6,260 nt of DNA from Acidobacteria bacterium CG_4_9_14_3_um_filter_49_7 (lineage in GTDB: Bacteria > Acidobacteriota > Holophagae > Thermotomaculales > Thermotomaculaceae): positions 1-6,260 of the forward strand of contig PFTO01000185.1 of the NCBI GenBank assembly GCA_002789615.1. The letters run 5' to 3'. The notes under the pieces are model-generated. The model ran no database searches. It had not been told where the DNA came from and saw nothing but the letters and a program-made list of their open reading frames with translations. The position numbers and the translations under genes were made by a program. This document shows, in pieces, positions 1 through 6,214 of this stretch (positions are counted from its first letter, which is position 1; the number at the start of each line of letters is the position of its first letter).

Positions 1-987
1 GATACTCACCGATCCTGCCTGAATCAATCGACCCCGATGCTGGACCGGTCGGAAATCAAGCAAGGCCCGTTGGATCTCTTCAATTTTCACTCCGGCCGCC
101 AGGGCCGTCATTACAGCTGCCGCAACGTTGTAGCTGTGGTGAAGCCCAGCCAGGGGATGATGCAGCCGATAAATCCGACCTTCATATTCCACGTCAAGCA
201 GAGACGACTCGAGATTCATCATTTTTGATGACACAATCCTCAAATCGGCCCCCAAGGTGGCTCCAAAGCTGTATTTCATTCCAGCCTCTGATTCAACCCG
301 GGACTTTACAAGGAGATCATCACGATTGTAAATCAGAATGTCGTCGGCCTCTCTCCCTATCAGGATTTCTGCCTTCGCTTCCCGCAATTCTTCAATCCCC
401 TTGAAATTTCCGATATGAGCCGTCAACACGTTCAACCAGACACGCATATTGGGTCGGACAATTTGAACAAGTCGTTGAATTTCTCCCGGATAACTCATCC
501 CCATTTCAATCACAAAGAACGCAACCGGATGATCCAGTTGCTCCAGAACTGTTATCGGAAGCCCTATTGTATTGTTATAGTTCCCTTTGCTGGCCAGAGT
601 CTCACCAGAAAGGCCCAGCAACAGTGCAATAAGTTCTTTCGTAGTTGTCTTACCGGCACTTCCAGTAACACCCACCCGTGTCTCCACCCTTTCCTCCAGC
701 AACACTCTTGCAGTTTCACCAAGAAAACGAGCCGGATCCTTTACCAGAAACAGGTTTGGATATTCCGCAGTATTTCCGCCAGGACAGGAAGAAGCGATAA
801 ATGCTGAGGCTCCCTTTCCCCTCGCTGCCGGTAAATAGTCATTGCCGTCTGCCTGACCGGTTTGGATTGCAACAAAAGCCTCACCTTTTTTCAAAATTCT
901 ACTGTCGTTACAGAAGCCTTCTATTTCGCAATCATAAAAATTATCAGGCACTTTCCCGGCATATTTTGCCAGTTCACTCACTCGCAC
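1..987 (-). CDS. murF: MurF, UDP-MurNAc-tripeptide:D-Ala-D-Ala ligase (partial, C-terminus outside window)
   Basis: Cytoplasmic ATP-dependent ligase that adds D-alanyl-D-alanine to UDP-MurNAc-tripeptide, the last soluble step of the peptidoglycan precursor pathway. The frame is open for 329 codons and leaves the left edge without a stop; MurF is usually about 450 residues, so roughly a quarter is missing. Seen in the translation: an N-terminal Mur-ligase segment with NDSR near 27-30 and DGNDY near 47-51; the ATP P-loop GVTGSAGKTTTKE at 106-118; NYNNTIGLP at 136-144; EMG at 161-163; the region around H191 and AKAEI at 204-208, whose lysine lies where Mur ligases carry a carbamylated lysine; and GLHHSYN at 281-287 leading into the C-terminal part. 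The start chosen is GTG at 987, because AAGGGAG lies 7 bases upstream and a TAA in this frame at 1000-1002 excludes anything earlier. GTG at 981 is possible but less well placed. It overlaps the end of murE by 14 bases. The assignment as MurF rather than another Mur ligase rests on the NYNNTIGLP block and position after murE. Confidence 0.93.
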   Translation of the reverse strand, partial: MRVSELAKYAGKVPDNFYDCEIEGFCNDSRILKKGEAFVAIQTGQADGNDYLPAARGKGASAFIASSCPGGNTAEYPNLFLVKDPARFLGETARVLLEERVETRVGVTGSAGKTTTKELIALLLGLSGETLASKGNYNNTIGLPITVLEQLDHPVAFFVIEMGMSYPGEIQRLVQIVRPNMRVWLNVLTAHIGNFKGIEELREAKAEILIGREADDILIYNRDDLLVKSRVESEAGMKYSFGATLGADLRIVSSKMMNLESSLLDVEYEGRIYRLHHPLAGLHHSYNVAAAVMTALAAGVKIEEIQRALLDFRPVQHRGRLIQAGSVSI

Positions 988-2431
988 GGCCCATCTCCCT
1001 TAATGCCCGGAGGATTTCCGCCGCGTCGCTGAATGGAATTTTTTCCGTTCCGATGATCTGATAGGTCTCATGACCTTTTCCCGCAATAATGACCACATCT
1101 CCTGCCTTCGCCCTGGCCACTGCGGCGCGAATTGCCTCTCGTCTGTCATTAATGTATGAAACCGGCAGGTCACCGGTTTCTCCTTTTGCCATGTCGTTAA
1201 AAATCTGTTTCTGGGCTTCAGTTCGAGGATTGTCCGACGTTGCAATCACAACATCCGCGTTTTCACAAACCGCCCGCATCATCAGGTGACGTTTTCCCCT
1301 GTCCCTGTCTCCGCCACACCCGAAAACACAGAATACGCGACCGGTTTCGTGGATGTCAGGGGAGCTCAGCACTTTCTTCAACCCATCAGGGGTGTGGGCA
1401 AAATCCACAAGGTAGAGCACACTGTCGCTGGAAGGAATAGCTTCCATGCGACCGGGGATCGGAGGCATGGAAGCCAGTAAAGAAAGCGAACTGAATGGGT
1501 CCATTCGCAAGGCCATTAGAACACCGACACAGGAGGCCAGATTTGCGGCGTTGTGCAGGCCCGGAAGTGGGAGAACCACTTCCTTTTCTTTTCCTTCCGC
1601 GCTGAGGAGGACAATGACTCCGGCATCACCGGACCGGGTACCCATTACCCGAACGTCCGCATTTCTGCCGGCGGGGCTGACTGAAACTGACCGGCATTGG
1701 ATTTGCTCCAATAACCGTGCTCCGGCCGGATCATCGACGTTTATCACAGCGCAGGAATCCGGCCCCATGTCTTCAAAGAACTTTTTCTTTGCCTGGAAAT
1801 ATGTCTCCATATCCCCATAGAAGTCAAGATGGTCCTGGGACAAGTTGGTGAATACACCAACCTTGAAGTCCAATCCGAATACTCGTTTCAAGGTAACGGA
1901 ATGAGCAGAGACTTCCATTACACATCGGGCGCATCCATTGTTCTGCATTCTAGAGAGATTGTCACAAATGTCATGGGCTTCAGGCGTGGTCAATACTGCC
2001 GGGGTTCGATTTTTCCCCTCGAAATTTTCCACCGTGGACAGGAGCCCGCAACAATCTGCCGAATTGAGGACATGTTGAATGAACCATGCTGTTGTTGTCT
2101 TTCCATTGGTTCCGGTTACACCAATCAAGTCCAGCGTCCGATCCGGATGGTTGAAAAAATTCAAGGCACAATGGGCAAGTGCTTCCCGTACGTCATCCAC
2201 AACGGTTGTGGGGGTGCCGGGAAAATCTCTCTCTGCCACGACCGCCGCACAACCGGCCTTGATTGCATCCGCAACAAACTCTTCACCGTTCACTTTATAC
2301 CCTTTACGTGCGAAAAAGAGGTCCCCTTTACCGCATTTTCTGGAATCAATGGACAGGCCGGAGATCTCAATATCCCTATCAATGTTTGAAGATCGGAATG
2401 GAAGACCGGATAAAACCGCACCGGCCTTCAT
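974..2431 (-). CDS. murE: MurE, UDP-MurNAc-L-Ala-D-Glu:meso-diaminopimelate ligase
   Basis: Cytoplasmic ATP-dependent ligase adding the third residue of the peptidoglycan stem peptide. The 485-residue product has the normal family length. With the start used here: N-terminal domain with SIDSR near 27-31 and KGDLFFA near 35-41; P-loop GVTGTNGKTTT at 104-114; TTPEAH at 148-153; MEVSAHS near 172-178; TNLSQDHLDF near 195-204; a lysine of AKKKFF near 215 at the position usually carbamylated; GLHNAAN at 291-297; VDFAHTPD near 342-349; GCGGDRDRGKR at 371-381; DNPR at 400-403; KGHE at 452-455. DNPR is the known signature for meso-diaminopimelate, so mDAP is the inferred substrate. The frame is open upstream to an ATG at 2524, but that adds 31 residues overlapping the ftsI end and resembling nothing in MurE. 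The start at 2431 gives the ATGA overlap with the ftsI stop and begins directly before the conserved domain. Only a weak GGGA precedes it, so coupling to ftsI translation is likely. Confidence 0.95.
   Translation of the reverse strand: MKAGAVLSGLPFRSSNIDRDIEISGLSIDSRKCGKGDLFFARKGYKVNGEEFVADAIKAGCAAVVAERDFPGTPTTVVDDVREALAHCALNFFNHPDRTLDLIGVTGTNGKTTTAWFIQHVLNSADCCGLLSTVENFEGKNRTPAVLTTPEAHDICDNLSRMQNNGCARCVMEVSAHSVTLKRVFGLDFKVGVFTNLSQDHLDFYGDMETYFQAKKKFFEDMGPDSCAVINVDDPAGARLLEQIQCRSVSVSPAGRNADVRVMGTRSGDAGVIVLLSAEGKEKEVVLPLPGLHNAANLASCVGVLMALRMDPFSSLSLLASMPPIPGRMEAIPSSDSVLYLVDFAHTPDGLKKVLSSPDIHETGRVFCVFGCGGDRDRGKRHLMMRAVCENADVVIATSDNPRTEAQKQIFNDMAKGETGDLPVSYINDRREAIRAAVARAKAGDVVIIAGKGHETYQIIGTEKIPFSDAAEILRALREMGRASE
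995..1001 (-). promoter_or_regulatory. Shine-Dalgarno site setting the GTG start of murF
   Basis: Read on the minus strand this is AAGGGAG, followed by a 7-base spacer and GTG at 987-985. It lies inside the last codons of murE. It decides the murF start, since no ATG exists in the murF frame near the start of the open stretch and the frame is closed by TAA at 1000-1002. Confidence 0.7.
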
Positions 2432-4347
2432 CTGAAATTCCCGGCCAGACGAATCTCTGTTCCATTCGGGCTGACAAGCCCCGCCGGAAGAGATTGAGAC
2501 GTTACAAAACCATGACCCTTGCACCGAACACGATATCCGGCCTGGTGAGCCAAGATCAACGCATCCCGAAATGCAAGTCCCCGGAGGTCCGGAACCCTTC
2601 CCTTCCTTACCGGCCTGGACGGCGTCATCTGCGCTGGTGAATTTGTTGCGAGGCGCATATCCATGTCCACCCCCCTTATCTCATCAATTAAGAGAGGGAG
2701 AACCTTCTGGGCAATATTGTGAAACAACGGGGCCGAAGCCGTGCCACCAAAATGAACTGTTTTTGGTTCGTCAATGACAATAAAGACCGAGACCTCTGGG
2801 TGGGAAACCGGGAAAAATCCATAAAAAGATGCTACGTAACTCCTTGTGTATACACCATTTATCACCTTACGGACGGTACCGGTTTTACCTCCAACATCAA
2901 TGCCTTTAACAGCGGCTTCCTTCCCTGTTCCAAACAGCACAACGCCCCTGAGAATATCACGCATCTTTGCAGATGTTAATTCACTGATCACCTGTCTGGG
3001 AGACTGCTTACGGTCCAGGCTCACAGTTTTCCCATCTGGATCATTCACCTGTTTTACTATACGGGGAGGCTCCCATCTTCCACCATTCACAACCGTATTG
3101 AGTGCGGCAGTCAGCTGTACCAGGTTCACCGACAACCCGTATCCAAAAGACATGGATGTTTTTGTACCTTCTCCCCAATTTTGAGGATCTGGAAAATAGC
3201 CAGCTGTTTCGCCCGGCAGCTTTATACCGGTTTTGTTGCCCAGGCCAAAGGCCTGGAGCGCATCATGAAAGTCCTGGTCCGAAAGTAAACGTCCCAACTT
3301 CACAGCCCCGATATTGCTTGAGTACCATATAATTTCTGGCAAGGAAAGGTCTCCGTACCGGGCATGATCCAAAATTGTTCGTTTCCCTAATTTAAAGAAA
3401 CCATTCTCACAGGAGGTATGAAATCGTGTGGACACTGTGCCGCAATCAAGAAGAGCAGATGCCAGCAATGGCTTAATCGTGGAACCCGGTTCAAATCTTG
3501 CGGCCACATTCAAAACATTCTGTCCGATTTTTCCAGGATAGTAGCCCGCGAAGGAGAGGATCTCTCCGCTATCCGGCCGGGTCACCAGCACATACCCGCC
3601 TTTGGCACGGGTCTTTCTCACCTGTTTTTTCAATTCCGTTTCCACGATAAACTGAACAGCCGAATCAATCGTCAGCACAACATCATCTCCATCCACTGCG
3701 CTTTGCTCCGTAAAAGAAGGGACAATCCTGCTGTGCGCATACTCCCTCTTTCCCGGTTCACCACTGAGAAATTCGTTCATAGAGCTTTCAATCCCGCAAG
3801 TTTTTCCCCGATTTGGAGACGCGTAACTTAAAAAAGAAGAATAGAATCGCTTCTTCGGATAGTAGCGCCGGTTTCTCGGGTAAAATACCAATAGTGAAGA
3901 CATCTTCAACTTCCGCAATTCCCGGCTGATATGCCGGTAATTGAAGTCCTGGTAAGGATAGGTTTTGAGTTGAACCTGCTTTCTTTCATTCTTCAGCAAT
4001 TTTTGATATGCGTCCTTCGAGTTATCAATTTCAAGTAGATTCGCCACATCCCTGTACTTCTCGTATCCCATCTTCTCCAGGGCCACTCTGGAAGCTCCCA
4101 CCTGCATTTCAAAATAATTTCCGCCGATAAGTTCTCCGTCACGGTCATAGATGCAGCCCCAGATCCGGGAAAGATTTTCCGTCCGGTTGCCATAAACCGT
4201 ACCGACACCCGCGTATGCATGGTGAAAACTCTGTAGTTTTAAAATACTGAAGCATACCAGTACCATCAACACGAAAAATAGCAATGCCACCATTATCACA
4301 TCCAAACGATCCGCGTGGAGAAACATGGAAGGCCGACTTCGTCTCAT
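2428..4347 (-). CDS. ftsI: FtsI-type septal transpeptidase (class B PBP) with C-terminal PASTA domain
   Basis: Membrane-anchored D,D-transpeptidase that cross-links septal peptidoglycan, working with FtsW and the FtsQLB-type complex. Of 639 residues, 1-14 are short and basic, about 15-37 form one membrane segment, and the rest should face outside the membrane. A class B dimerisation region follows, with YDRDGELIG near 67-75 and GIESSMNEFLSG near 185-196. The transpeptidase domain starts near 220 (LTID at 225-228) and has all three catalytic motifs: STIK at 289-292 with S289 as nucleophile, SSN at 343-345, and KTGT at 488-491. After a linker rich in Pro and Ser (about 565-580) comes one PASTA domain, about 583-636 (VPDLRG, DALILAHQAGY, SQSLPAG, GTEIRL). 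Neighbours on both sides support FtsI rather than an elongation PBP2. Start: ATG at 4347 overlaps the preceding stop as ATGA and has GGGAG 8 bases upstream. No inactivating change is visible. Confidence 0.95.
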   Translation of the reverse strand: MRRSRPSMFLHADRLDVIMVALLFFVLMVLVCFSILKLQSFHHAYAGVGTVYGNRTENLSRIWGCIYDRDGELIGGNYFEMQVGASRVALEKMGYEKYRDVANLLEIDNSKDAYQKLLKNERKQVQLKTYPYQDFNYRHISRELRKLKMSSLLVFYPRNRRYYPKKRFYSSFLSYASPNRGKTCGIESSMNEFLSGEPGKREYAHSRIVPSFTEQSAVDGDDVVLTIDSAVQFIVETELKKQVRKTRAKGGYVLVTRPDSGEILSFAGYYPGKIGQNVLNVAARFEPGSTIKPLLASALLDCGTVSTRFHTSCENGFFKLGKRTILDHARYGDLSLPEIIWYSSNIGAVKLGRLLSDQDFHDALQAFGLGNKTGIKLPGETAGYFPDPQNWGEGTKTSMSFGYGLSVNLVQLTAALNTVVNGGRWEPPRIVKQVNDPDGKTVSLDRKQSPRQVISELTSAKMRDILRGVVLFGTGKEAAVKGIDVGGKTGTVRKVINGVYTRSYVASFYGFFPVSHPEVSVFIVIDEPKTVHFGGTASAPLFHNIAQKVLPLLIDEIRGVDMDMRLATNSPAQMTPSRPVRKGRVPDLRGLAFRDALILAHQAGYRVRCKGHGFVTSQSLPAGLVSPNGTEIRLAGNFR

Positions 4348-4634
4348 TTTGACTGCTCCCGAACCACCACAATCGGGTTCTGGTTCTCATAGATGAAGGC
4401 CAGCCCATAACGTGTTCTTGCCAGACGTTCAATCTGCCCATAATTAATCTTTCCCGACAACTCTTGCTCCATATTGTTAATATCTTTCTTCAATATCAGA
4501 ATATTGCCTTCCAAATTCTTCACCTTCCGAGCCTGCTCCATTGTTGTATTTTTCATCTGAATGTAAGCTGCAATGGGTACAACCAGAAGAAGAAACAGAA
4601 AGAAAAAACGGGCAAAGAATACCGCATACTTCAT
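4344..4634 (-). CDS. ftsL: FtsL-type cell division protein (FtsL/DivIC-like small bitopic protein)
   Basis: Small division protein expected to pair through its coiled coil with an FtsB/DivIC partner and to activate FtsI-FtsW at the septum. The 96 residues have the expected plan: a short N-terminus, one membrane segment about 5-25 rich in Phe, Leu and Val, then a polar helical stretch about 30-60 with heptad-like Leu/Ile/Met spacing, then a conserved-looking tail with IERLARTRYGLAF at 68-80. Sequence identity in this family is generally poor, so the call rests mainly on size, topology and its place between rsmH and ftsI, where ftsL normally lies. The tail also resembles the LAR..YG segment of FtsB/DivIC proteins, so the alternative is a DivIC-type protein in the ftsL slot. 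The ATG at 4634 overlaps the rsmH stop as ATGA and has GGAG 8 bases upstream. Confidence 0.82.
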   Translation of the reverse strand: MKYAVFFARFFFLFLLLVVPIAAYIQMKNTTMEQARKVKNLEGNILILKKDINNMEQELSGKINYGQIERLARTRYGLAFIYENQNPIVVVREQSK

Positions 4635-5566
4635 GACGGTATCTCCAGTTTTTCTGCAGCTCTTAATCTGGAACTTCTAGACGCCGGGTTCCGGTCCAGT
4701 TCCCACTGGGAAGGCCGCACCACTTTCCTCGTCAACACACGAACCTGTGCATTGTCTCCGCCACAGGTACATCTGGCCTGGGACGGGGGACAGATACAAT
4801 TTCTGGACTTGTTCCTGAAGAAGTTTTTGACTATGCGATCCTCAAGGGAATGGAAAGAAATTACTACCAGTCGTCCATTTACGGCAAGGACTTCCAGTGC
4901 GCAATCCAGAAACCGGGAAAGCACTTCGAGCTCTTCATTCACAGCAATTCGCAGTGCTTGGAAACAAAGGGTAGCCGGGTGAATCCGGCCCCTGCGGCCG
5001 CCGTAAATGTCTTCTATCAGACGGGCGAACGCCAGTGTATTTCTGTATGGATTTCTTTTTCTCCGTGCCACCACTTCCCTGGCAATTCTTCTGGCATGAC
5101 GCTCTTCCCCATAGTCACGAAAAATTCGGATGAGTTCCTCTTCCGGGTATGTATTGAGAACATCAGCAGCTGTCAGATCGGTGGATGTATCCATACGCAT
5201 ATCAAGGGGACCGTCAGTGGAAAAACTGAACCCTCGTTCGGGATTTTTCAACTGAAACATGGACGTGCCAAGGTCGGCCAGAATGCCATTCACTTTGCCG
5301 AACACACCTTCCTCATTCGCCACATCCTTCACTTCGGTAAAATTGCGGTGCAGCACTTTCAGGTTGGGATGTTCCTTCTTCAGTTCAAGACCGCGGCTCA
5401 CAGCCTCAACATCCCGGTCCAGCGCGATCAGACAGCCCCGATTATCCATTTTCCCTAATATTTCTTTTGCATGGCCACCGCCACCGAATGTGCAATCCAT
5501 CAGAACCCCTCCATGGGCAACATTCAGGAACGATACAGACTCTTCAAGCAATACTGGTACATGCAT
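4631..5566 (-). CDS. rsmH: RsmH (MraW), 16S rRNA m4C1402 N4-methyltransferase
   Basis: SAM-dependent methyltransferase that modifies N4 of C1402 in the decoding centre of 16S rRNA. The 311 residues match the normal family length, and motifs run in family order: HVPVLLEE at 2-9; the SAM-binding loop DCTFGGGGHAKEIL at 24-37; ALDRD at 48-52; ADLGTS at 97-102; ERGFSFSTDGPLDMRMD at 110-126; YGEERHARRIA at 152-162; HPATLCFQALRIAVNEE at 196-212; SFHSLEDRIVK at 237-247; and SRSSRLRAAE near the end. The C-terminal part has a CxC and second CxC pair at 257/259 and 266/268, seen in many RsmH proteins. Its place directly after mraZ is the usual dcw order. The ATG at 5566 gives the family-typical MHVPVLLEE start, lies one base after the mraZ stop, and has no recognisable Shine-Dalgarno. 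Reinitiation after mraZ is therefore likely. Confidence 0.97.
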   Translation of the reverse strand: MHVPVLLEESVSFLNVAHGGVLMDCTFGGGGHAKEILGKMDNRGCLIALDRDVEAVSRGLELKKEHPNLKVLHRNFTEVKDVANEEGVFGKVNGILADLGTSMFQLKNPERGFSFSTDGPLDMRMDTSTDLTAADVLNTYPEEELIRIFRDYGEERHARRIAREVVARRKRNPYRNTLAFARLIEDIYGGRRGRIHPATLCFQALRIAVNEELEVLSRFLDCALEVLAVNGRLVVISFHSLEDRIVKNFFRNKSRNCICPPSQARCTCGGDNAQVRVLTRKVVRPSQWELDRNPASRSSRLRAAEKLEIPS

Positions 5567-5567
5567 A

Positions 5568-6035
5568 TCATTTATAGTTCAAAACAGCCGCAATCTTTTC
5601 GTCGTCCAGCGCGGTCTCATCCACTGTTTTGTCGCAAAGCGCCAGCTGCCACACTTCTATCCGATTACCCGATCCAACAAGTGCAGCCTCGCTGCCGGCG
5701 GCCAACCCCGCTTTTTCAGTGAATCGCTTCGGCAGCATAATACGCCCCTGTTTATCCATGGACGCTATCTCGGACCACCGATTCAACCGGCGTCGCATCG
5801 CCTCCACGTCCAGAGCAGTCAGGTCCGGAACCTCCGAAACATGCTCCAGTATTCGCTTCCACACACCACGGGGATATAACATCATGAATCCCTGCCCGTT
5901 CAGTTCACGATAGGCCACAACGACATCGGACCCGAAACCATTGATCTCAAACTCCCGCCGAAAAGCGGAAGGAAGTTTGACCCGGCCGGCACCATCCACC
6001 GTGATTTCCCTGGTTCCATAAAACTCAACGGACAT
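5568..6035 (-). CDS. mraZ: MraZ, transcriptional regulator of the dcw cluster
   Basis: DNA-binding protein of the SpoVT/AbrB superfamily that forms ring-like oligomers and, in studied bacteria, binds short direct repeats in front of its own operon. The 155 residues are close to the family length. Two AbrB-like half-domains are visible: the first about 3-30 with DGAGRVKLPSAFR (DxxGR at 14-18), the second about 90-130 with DKQGRIMLPKRF (DxxGR at 94-98), the expected duplicated arrangement with DNA-contacting arginines retained. The linker carries the RRRLNRWSEI helix. The ATG at 6035 has AAAGGA 9 bases upstream. As first gene of the operon, directly behind a promoter with 10-base-spaced TGGAY repeats, it is expected to control its own transcription and that of the five genes after it. 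Confidence 0.96.
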   Translation of the reverse strand: MSVEFYGTREITVDGAGRVKLPSAFRREFEINGFGSDVVVAYRELNGQGFMMLYPRGVWKRILEHVSEVPDLTALDVEAMRRRLNRWSEIASMDKQGRIMLPKRFTEKAGLAAGSEAALVGSGNRIEVWQLALCDKTVDETALDDEKIAAVLNYK

Positions 6036-6080
6036 CCGTCACCATCCTTTCCCCGGTACTCTTGATGAGCAATCTATGCC

Positions 6081-6105
6081 ATTCATTATAGTCCAATTTA
6101 ATCCA
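6081..6105 (-). promoter_or_regulatory. Putative MraZ operator: three TGGAY-like direct repeats with a 10-base period
   Basis: Minus-strand 5-mers TGGAT (6105-6101), TGGAC (6095-6091) and TGAAT (6085-6081) each start exactly 10 bases apart, separated by 5-base A/T spacers. A fourth, more degenerate TGCTT lies at 6115-6111. MraZ of E. coli is known to bind TGGGN units with 5-base spacers, so the geometry is the same and the unit differs by one base. The repeats cover the promoter from the spacer to the -10 box, which would make bound MraZ a repressor. Binding is inferred. Confidence 0.58.
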
Positions 6106-6112
6106 TATGCAA
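6085..6112 (-). promoter_or_regulatory. Sigma70-type promoter of the mraZ operon
   Basis: On the minus strand TTGCAT (6112-6107) and a perfect TATAAT (6090-6085) are separated by 16 bases. This predicts a transcription start near 6078 and a leader of roughly 40 bases before the mraZ ATG, with the AAAGGA ribosome site at 6050-6045. It is the only pair of good hexamers oriented toward mraZ in this region. Start site and activity are inferred. Confidence 0.72.
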
Positions 6113-6115
6113 GCA

Positions 6116-6132
6116 TTTTTCAGTATTTTTTT
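6116..6132 (-). promoter_or_regulatory. Phased A-tracts just upstream of the -35 (possible UP element)
   Basis: Minus strand A7 (6132-6126) and A5 (6120-6116) have centres 11 bases apart and end a few bases before the -35 hexamer. A-tracts spaced by about one helical turn at this position are typical of curved DNA or of an UP element contacted by the RNA polymerase alpha subunit. Suggestive only, since the whole stretch is A+T-rich. Confidence 0.35.
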
Positions 6133-6198
6133 CCTATTTAGTATAATACTGTGTATCATAAATTATTTTTTATCCTTTAGTTTCTATCTCTTATAGTT

Positions 6199-6214
6199 TT
6201 GGACTAAAATGGAC
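6199..6214 (+). promoter_or_regulatory. Inverted second copy of the operator/-10 element
   Basis: Plus-strand TGGAC at 6200-6204 and TGGAC at 6210-6214 are again exactly 10 bases apart. The 16 bases match the minus-strand operator/-10 block at 6096-6081 at 13 positions, including TTGGACTA, which includes the bases that open the -10 there. Here the equivalent -10 would be TAAAAT. It could be a distal MraZ site or the core of a divergent promoter. No good -35 and no gene start is visible in the 46 bases to the right edge. Confidence 0.45.

Noticed and set aside
415..807. Open plus-strand frame of 130 codons opposite murF
   Set aside because: The minus strand carries the P-loop and other MurF motifs over the same bases, so this is a shadow.
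1829..2389. Open plus-strand frame of 186 codons opposite murE
   Set aside because: It lies wholly antisense to conserved murE, shows no domain or suitable ribosome site, and reflects the codon pattern of the real gene.
2432..2524. An N-terminal extension of 31 residues on MurE from an ATG at 2524
   Set aside because: It overlaps the FtsI PASTA coding sequence in another frame, has no family resemblance, and the ATG at 2431 is exactly at the ATGA junction and the domain start.
3418..3831. Open plus-strand frame of 137 codons opposite ftsI
   Set aside because: Antisense to the transpeptidase and dimerisation coding sequence, no independent evidence.
4850..5458. Open plus-strand frame of 202 codons opposite rsmH
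   Set aside because: Antisense to the strongly conserved rsmH core with no recognisable protein features; a shadow frame.
6014..6159. Short minus-strand frame of about 48 codons from an ATG at 6159 running through the mraZ promoter and into the mraZ start
   Set aside because: No ribosome site, A+T-driven composition, starts upstream of the predicted transcription start, so it would not be on the main transcript.
6140..6168. Second minus-strand promoter using TATACT at 6145-6140
   Set aside because: No acceptable -35 hexamer at 16-18 bases; A/T-rich background makes -10 look-alikes common.
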